Of a stretch of DNA of 8,477 nt, positions 1-6,600 are shown in pieces (position 1 is the stretch's first letter; each line of letters opens with the position of its first letter). The notes under the pieces are model-generated. The model did no database searches and had not been told where the DNA came from. It saw only the letters and a program-made list of their open reading frames with translations. The position numbers and the translations under genes were made by a program. The DNA is from an uncultured Eubacterium sp. (GTDB lineage: Bacteria; Bacillota; Clostridia; Lachnospirales; Lachnospiraceae), in NCBI GenBank assembly GCA_910586045.1, contig CAJUIH010000124.1, positions 1 through 8,477 on the forward strand. The letters are read 5' to 3'.

Positions 1-126
1 AAAATATGCCGATATAATGTTAAACTATCTAATGAGATAAGTCTGCGCGTTCAGCTTTGCCGCCGAACATACAAGCTTTTCTCTTCATAATAGATATTAG
101 CGTTAGAGAATAAGCCTGAAGCGCCG
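1..126. other. AT-rich upstream segment without a supportable gene
   Basis: No complete gene is visible. On the plus strand, frame 2 is open from the left edge to a TAA at 38-40 and frame 1 to a TAA at 88-90. Either could be the last residues of an upstream gene, but the stretches are too short to recognise. A perfect TATAAT lies at 13-18; its -35 box would fall off the left edge. A weaker pair, TTCATA at 84-89 and GAGAAT at 106-111 with a 16-bp spacer, would start transcription close to the structured RNA that follows. Neither promoter is strong evidence by itself. The 10-mer TCTGCGCGTT at 42-51 recurs at 343-352. Confidence 0.4.
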
Positions 127-361
127 GAGCGTACCGCAGTATGACTGTGGGGCATATATTATATGGAAGCAACAGGCTGCTGCATGTGGGATCAGACATG
201 CTTGCCCGGGTTTGGGATGGCCGACGTATCGCGGGCGGAGGTATGGCTTTGGGCCATGGAGGATACCGAAACCACTATTTGGAGACGGCGGATTGTCCGA
301 TGGCTGGGCAGGACGGCAGGAATGATCCACAGGCTGACACGTTCTGCGCGTTAACTCGCTC
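127..361 (+). ncRNA. Structured noncoding RNA candidate, possibly raiA-motif class
   Basis: The plus strand folds into many local helices with no gene competing for the space. GAGCG 127-131 pairs with CGCTC 357-361 and closes the domain. Hairpins follow: CCGCAG/CTGTGG (134-139/145-150), CATAT/ATATG (153-157/161-165), AGCA/TGCT (168-171/178-181), GCATGT/ACATGC (182-187/196-201), GCCCG/CGGGC (204-208/232-236), GGTAT/ATACC (240-244/263-267) and CGGA/TCCG (289-292/296-299). GCAGGA/TTCTGC (308-313/342-347) forms the 3' arm. The loop of the 182-201 hairpin, GGATCA 189-194, is exactly complementary to TGATCC 323-328, which makes a 6-bp pseudoknot. The roughly 235-nt size and pseudoknotted multi-hairpin shape would suit the raiA-motif RNA of Bacillota, a trans-acting RNA usually found between raiA and comFC. 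That family call comes from general resemblance, not a checked consensus. I see no clear terminator hairpin with a U-run after it. It could also be a leader element of the downstream gene. Confidence 0.55.
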
Positions 362-388
362 GAAATCTGTTTCTGTAATTACGATCAA

Positions 389-418
389 TTCACGTATCTG
401 CAAATGTTTGTTTAGAAT
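389..418 (+). promoter_or_regulatory. Candidate sigma-A-type promoter for the giant surface-protein gene
   Basis: TTCACG at 389-394 matches four of six bases of the -35 consensus, and TAGAAT at 413-418 matches five of six of the -10 consensus, separated by 18 bp. Transcription would begin near 425 and give a leader of about 158 nt before the ATG. It lies just past the 3' end of the structured RNA candidate, so the gene could be transcribed independently of it. Read-through from further upstream is equally possible. The call rests on consensus matching only. Confidence 0.3.
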
Positions 419-454
419 CCGGCGGACACGGGCTTTTAAGGGAAGTTGTGTCTG

Positions 455-566
455 AAAAAAGGGATTTGGCGGACTGCGGCGGATGGGTGCGGGATCTGGT
501 TATGGAGAGTGGTTTGGGCTGGTTGGGGCAGTGTGGAAAAAATAAGGTCTTATGGTTGGGAAGACA
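455..566 (+). other. G-rich untranslated leader with a small hairpin
   Basis: This stretch upstream of the ribosome binding site is strongly biased to G over C on the coding strand, with GGG or longer runs at 461-463, 485-487, 491-493, 516-518 and 525-528. Four closely spaced G-runs at 511-528 (GG, GGG, GG, GGGG with 2-3 nt loops) could form a two-tier G-quadruplex in RNA. GTCTT 547-551 pairs with AAGAC 561-565 around a 9-nt loop, placing a short stem a few bases before the ribosome binding site. No plus-strand reading frame here has coding character. The Pro/Ser-rich open frame on the minus strand is a by-product of the base skew. Confidence 0.35.
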
Positions 567-576
567 GAGAGGAAGG
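567..576 (+). promoter_or_regulatory. Ribosome binding site for the giant gene
   Basis: GAGAGGAAGG contains AGGAAGG at 570-576, six bases before the ATG at 583. This is a strong Shine-Dalgarno sequence at normal spacing, and it fixes the start codon: the ATG is followed at once by a typical signal peptide, and I see no better-placed upstream start in the same frame. Confidence 0.8.
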
Positions 577-582
577 TAAGGT

Positions 583-669
583 ATGTTCAGGGACATATGG
601 AAGAGGTTTGGGGCGAAGATGTTGATCGTGCTCTGCTCGGTTTTGTTGCTGGGCGGGGTGGCGATTGCC
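583..669 (+). other. Signal peptide of the giant protein (residues 1-29)
   Basis: The n-region carries R3, K7, R8 and K12. A hydrophobic core follows, MLIVLCSVLLLGGVAIA (residues 13-29). The AIA at 27-29 fits a signal peptidase I site, with cleavage before A30-P31. C18 lies inside the core, but IVLC is not a lipobox because the residue before Cys is Leu rather than Gly, Ala or Ser. The protein is therefore predicted to be exported by Sec and not lipidated. Confidence 0.85.
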
Positions 670-3600
670 GCGCCTAGGCTGCGGGCGGTTGGTGAAAAAG
701 TAGATTTAAGCACCGTTCAGGTTGTTGCGGATGCGAATGCTGCGACGCAAATTACGACAGGGGCCGCTATCTGGATTAAGGAGCCGGAAAAGCTTATTTA
801 CAGCACATCGGGCAGAGTGTTTCCAAGTACGCTGATGCTGTATAAAAAAAGTGATAATAGTACGGTAGAGTTAAGCGGAGCTGAAATGAATGGGAAAGAT
901 TACAATGTAGCCGTTGAAGCGGGCAGTGATTGGAATAAAGCGAGTACGGTGAAAGTCACTTTGACGGCAAGCAGAGGAAGCCAATATTTGGTATCGGGTT
1001 CAAAGTGTCAGAATTTTGAATATACCATTCAGAAACAGGAAATTACAAGTATAACTTTTAAAGTGAAAAATAACAGTCCGACTGGAAAAGATTATACAGT
1101 GTACGACGATCAAAATATATTATTGGTAGACAACGCGGGGAGTCCGGTTTCAGCTTCCAATATTGAGGTTACAGTAAACGGCGCAGAACTAAAGGGCGGG
1201 TCGGGATACTCATTAACCCAAGCGGATGGCAAGACAGCGTATACAATTCCGAATCTTGGCGTAAAAGGCGGTTTGTATGTTCAGTTTGAAAATTATAAAT
1301 ATCCAACTGGCACCTTAGGATGCGCGGAGTTTTCAAATATTCAGATTTGTGGGGATTTAGGAAAACAAAGAGTTGTAGTGGATCCGGAACCGACAAATTC
1401 ATTGCAGACGGTGACTTCAAATAATGTAACAATATATGACGCCAGTGATAATGAGATTGATAAGTCGGAATATGGTCTTCCACAGTATACTCAAAGTACG
1501 GGGTACTTAAAAATTGAGGGTGCGGGTAAATTATATGCTGGTTATTACGAAAGGACGTTTGAGTTTGCCCCGGTGTCTGATGAAGCGGTAATGCTTGAAT
1601 GTGTAGACGCTGATTTTCTTAGCCCGCAGGATTTTATTGATGATTTAAATCGGAACATTCAAGTTCTTCCGGAAAGATTTCAGACGAGCACAGGCGACGC
1701 CACTATCAATTCATCAGAATGTAGAGATTTTGAATGGCAGTTTGTGGAACGGGAAGGATATGATGAAGAAGGTATTCCGGGCGCTACGGCAGGTTTAGTA
1801 CAGATTAAATTTGTGATTGGAGGAAGCAATACTTACAACGGCAGAAAAGCCCATGCGTATTTTCCGGTGATACGAAATATCGAAAGCGCTGAATATAGTA
1901 ATAGTCCAAAAGAAGGCATTACTTACACATATGGATCTCATAAAGCGGGATTGTATGAAAGAGATACAAAGGTTTGGTTCGCGGATGCTGGGGAAGATCA
2001 TCCGATCAGTACGAGCCTTTATGATGTGACATATAAACAGCACAAATGGAAAGACGCAAATTTAGTAGTTGACGGCATTAAAAATATAGAGGCTGCCGGA
2101 AGAGTCTATATTACGATCAAGGGTAAATATAATAATAAAGCCGACGCAGTCGCAAATGCATATAATGGCGGTTATTATGGACAGATTGTGGGTACGGAAG
2201 AAACACCGCGACTGTATTATGATATCGAACCGCAGCCGCTTACAGATCGGCATTTTATGAAACTTGGCTCGTCCATATTTGCGCCATCTACTGACGCGCC
2301 AGATGTTGAAACGAATACGATGCTTGGTAAAAAGGATGCGGATGGAAATACTGAATGGAATCTTTATCTGACAACCATAGGAGACAGATATTCGGTTGAC
2401 TTTTTTGAAAGTAAGGATGGGGGAACGCCAATCACTGTCTGGAATGGGAAGACAGGAACATTTTGGGCCAGATTTACATTTAGCGGAAACTATGACGGAG
2501 CTGTATGGGCAGAGTTCTCGATCCAGGAATTTGATCTGCGGTATATGCATGTTACATTAGGCGATGACTGTCCGCAGTGTTTGGAAACAAATAAGACGCA
2601 TAAGTATATGGCGAAAGAGCACCAGCCGGTTGTACAGGAGATATATTATGAACCGCCAGGCGGAAACAGAATGACCATACCGGCGACGGAGTATGATAAA
2701 GAAGGCGCAATCCAATATCTGAACGCGGTAAATGCTACTTCGTCAAATAGTAAGGCTTCGGTTCAGATTACGTTAAATAATGGAATGGTGATTACGCAGG
2801 ATTTTGAGATTCAGCCTAGAGGATTGGATGAGGGCGATCTTATTCTGGATAAAGATACAGATGGATTTAAAACGGGATCTCCGCGTACCCATGAGTATAT
2901 GGGACAGAACAATCTGCCGGGGATTACGAAACTGGTTTTGAAAACGCAAAACTTAGAGATTCCGATGGAAAGTACAGATTTTACGTATGATGCCGGATAT
3001 TTGGGTGTTTATGATGCGAATGGTAAAAAGATCAGTTCCGTACAGGATGCAAGTACAAAAACAGATTACGTATATAGAATAGCAAAGAAAGGAAGCAATT
3101 TTAAAAATCCGGATGCAAGTGCAACGTCGTATAAAGCAACGGAAAAATTTCAGATTACAGCCAGGAGCATTAGTGCCGATGAAGTGAAATTTACACTGCC
3201 AGCGAAACCATATGTAAAAGGTGAAACGGCAAGCGGATATTTAACTTACATTAAAGACAATCTTGTAATTAGTGATGGTAAATTCCCGGGCGAGGATCCG
3301 CTGGAATTGGATCGGCATTATGAAATTGAAGAAAAAGATATCGACCTGAGCAATCTGAGTGTAAACAGTACGATTACTTATAAAGTTCTTGGAAAAGAGC
3401 AAGGATTTTATAATTCATCCAAAACATTAACACTGTTAGTGGGTAGAGATATTACAAAGTCAACAGTTTTGGAACCAGCCGAACACAGTATCACGCTAGG
3501 CCAGCCAATTAACGGAATCCCTAGCGGCACGGTAACGCTGGACGGCCCGTATTCCACTGCGGCGGACGGCCCGGGCGGTGTAAAATTTAAGGGAACCAGC

Positions 3601-6600
3601 GCGGATGCGGGAGTTTGCCTGATTTATAATTTGGAAACTTCTTCGGGGGTTGAATATTTATATGCGGGTGCGTCAGGTCAGTACCTGGTAACATATGATC
3701 CGGCGACTCCTCGTCCAGACGATCCGATGGATAAGGATTCACCATTATACGGCTATATTACGTTGCAGGGGATTAACGGTTATTATGGCAGTATCCGGGT
3801 GAAAGTTCCGATTCAGAAAGTAAATCTGGAAGACGGCGCGTACGAAATTATATTTACAAACGACACAGAAACAGAACGGGACAACATTTATACAGGAGAA
3901 GAAGTAACGCCGGCATTTCAGGTTGTGCTGAAAGCGGATCATACACAAGTATTGCAGCCAAGAAATGATTATGAAATTGTGGATTGGTATCATAATATAG
4001 ACGCTAATGAAAACAGAGGCGGTGGGATTTCGCAGCCGTATGTGCGGATCAAGGGTATCAATAATTATGAGGGGGAACTGATTGGCAATTTTACTATTTA
4101 CAGACGGCAGATAGGTAAATTCAACCAGGATGGCAATTATTGGGATGTAAATACAAACGCGGGATTCCGTGTCACCGGATGGAAGCCGGAAAATCAGATC
4201 TATAACTATACGCCGTATACCATTACGGATAACGGGGATGAGCTGCAGGGGGTGCTTCCGCAGGTCAGACTTACGTATAACGGTACAGAATTAAGCGACA
4301 ACGATTGCATACGCAGTTATGAAAATCATTTAAATGCCTGCTTGTTCCAGGATCAGCCTGACCGTACAAAGCATCCGAAAGTGATTTTTGATGCAAAAGA
4401 CAACGGAAACTTTAAAGGGCAGTGCGAGGTAACGTTCCAGATTCGCCCGATCACATTAAGTGATAAAAAGCAATGCGAAATAAGTCTGGAGCCGGAACGC
4501 ACGGCGTTTACAGGAAGCCAGGTGCTGCCGACCGTAAGCATTAAAATTCTCAGAGACGACGGAACTACGTACGATATGAAACCGGCGGATCTGCAGGCAC
4601 AGTGTACGATTGGTTATCCGGATGAAACCAAGCATAATGATACCTTTATCAGCGAGGATCAAAAGACGAATGCCCGCGCTTGCGTAACGATAGAAGGCAG
4701 CGGTACTGGTAATTTTACAGGTACAACGACAATTAATTATATTATTTACGGGCAGTTCCAGCCGAATACGACAGCCGGAAAGACAAATTCTTTGACGATA
4801 GCAGAAGGCGGAGAATTAGATTACAATCCATCTTCTACTGTAGGCGGATGTAAGGTGATCTTTTATGAGAAGCTTGCTTCCGTGACCGGAAATAATGAAC
4901 CGCAGACCTATGAAGACGCAGCAGGCAGCGGTGATGCAAGAATCCATGAATTAAAGGAAAATGCCGAATACAAGGTAGACGTACCGAACCGGATTGGTAT
5001 CCAGGACGCAATGATCCGGTCGAATGTAAACTTTTTAGAAGGATCGATACCTTGCAAGATTACGATTAAGGGTAACTTAGACGCAAGTTATATTTCGTAT
5101 GATTTTATTAAGCCTGTCACTTATCCGGTAGGCGGCAAGGATTTCCATTTGGAAGACTTCCTGCGGGTTACGTATACAGGAGGAAACGGCGAACAGATTC
5201 CGTTGGTTTATGGTACGGATTATGAGTTTGCCTCAACGCCGACAGTAAACATCGGGGAAAATCACGTGACCATCCAGCCGGCGAAAAAGGCCGACGAAAA
5301 CGGAAACCTCGTTCCGGTAACCTGGATGCGCGGTTCCAAAGATATCGAATATAATATGACAGCCAGCATGGACGGTGCAACGATAAATGTAGAAAAGGAA
5401 TATCCTTACGCACACGGCGTACCAGTGCTGAAGCCGGAAGATATCAAAGTCACCTTAGACGGCGTGGAACTGAATAAAAACGATTATACAATTAAAATCG
5501 AAGGCGATGCAACGAATGTAGGTACGCATAAGGTGATCGTTACCGGAAACGGTACCAAATTCAGCGGCACGATTGAACAGACATTCCGGATTGTACCTTA
5601 TCATCTGGAAGATGCGGTAAAAGAAGGCATTATTACCGTTGTTTATCCGGAAGAAGTAGAATATACAGGCTCGAAAGTCTGGCCAACAGTACGTTCTGTC
5701 CGGATTGCGGCCCATACTTTATCGGACGGCAAGAAAGAAGATGAGTCCGGTGCGGTAGCGGATGCCGAGTACGAGACGGACGCCGGATCAGCCGAAGGCA
5801 AAGATTATGTAAACTGGACGAGAGACAGCAATAATCGGCCGGAATTTGTAATACGAGGAAAAGGCAATTATACCGGAGAGATTTCTTATCCGTATACGAT
5901 TATCCGAAAGGATGTAGGGGATGAAGAAAATGTAATTCTGGACCGGGAAGCACTGGAAAATCTGTTTTATAATAACGGCAAGGAAATCAGGCCGATTCCG
6001 GTACTTCGTTATAAAGGCCGGGATTTGACCGGAATCCAGTATGACAGCAATAACACGGATGCTTATAAGGATTGGCAGGATTATACGATTCATTTTACGT
6101 ATCAGCATAATGGCGATTTGAAGCGCGTCGGAACGAAGACGATTACGGTTCGCGGAATCGGCAACTTTACCGGGGAACGTACGGTTACGTATGAAGTGAA
6201 GCCTTTGAATATCGGCGATACGGAACTCGTATTTACCGGAGAAACGCCGGTATATAATGGACAAAAACAGCAGCCGGCGTTTAATCTCGTATTTAACGGA
6301 GAAGTGATCCTGCAGTTTAACGGCACCAGGGTAATATCGGATAATATTACAGATGTTACAGTAAAATTTGATAATAATGAGAATGCCACAAAAGAAGGAA
6401 AATTGGCGACCGTGACGGTTTCCATTCCGCAAGAAGCGGCAGACAATTATTATGGAACAAAAGAAGCTACCTTTACAATCCAGCCAGCTCCGCTTGCAGG
6501 CCATACAAGGTTCCTGTATCATCCGGGCGGAGAGAACGCGGTACAGGATCTGAGTTCTTACAGGCTGAACCTGCCGTTTGAGGGCGTGGGCACTTCGGTG

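Noticed and set aside
141..455. Open frames over the RNA region (plus 141-455 and 163-354, minus 103-330)
   Set aside because: They overlap each other and the hairpin-rich segment, have no convincing ribosome binding site, and their products resemble no family and are rich in Trp, Cys, Arg or Pro as in noncoding GC-rich sequence.
362..460. Intrinsic terminator after the structured RNA
   Set aside because: No GC-rich stem directly followed by a T-run is found; TCTGTTTCTGT near 366-376 is only weakly U-rich, and the A6 run at 455-460 lacks a convincing minus-strand stem.
577..640. Lipobox at C18 (lipoprotein signal peptide)
   Set aside because: The residues before Cys are I-V-L, so the required small residue at -1 is missing. 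The hydrophobic core continues past the Cys, and an AIA cleavage site follows.
390..713. Minus-strand open frame of 107 codons across the G-rich leader
   Set aside because: The product is Pro/Ser/Lys-rich low complexity caused by the G skew, and it overlaps the true signal-peptide start on the other strand.
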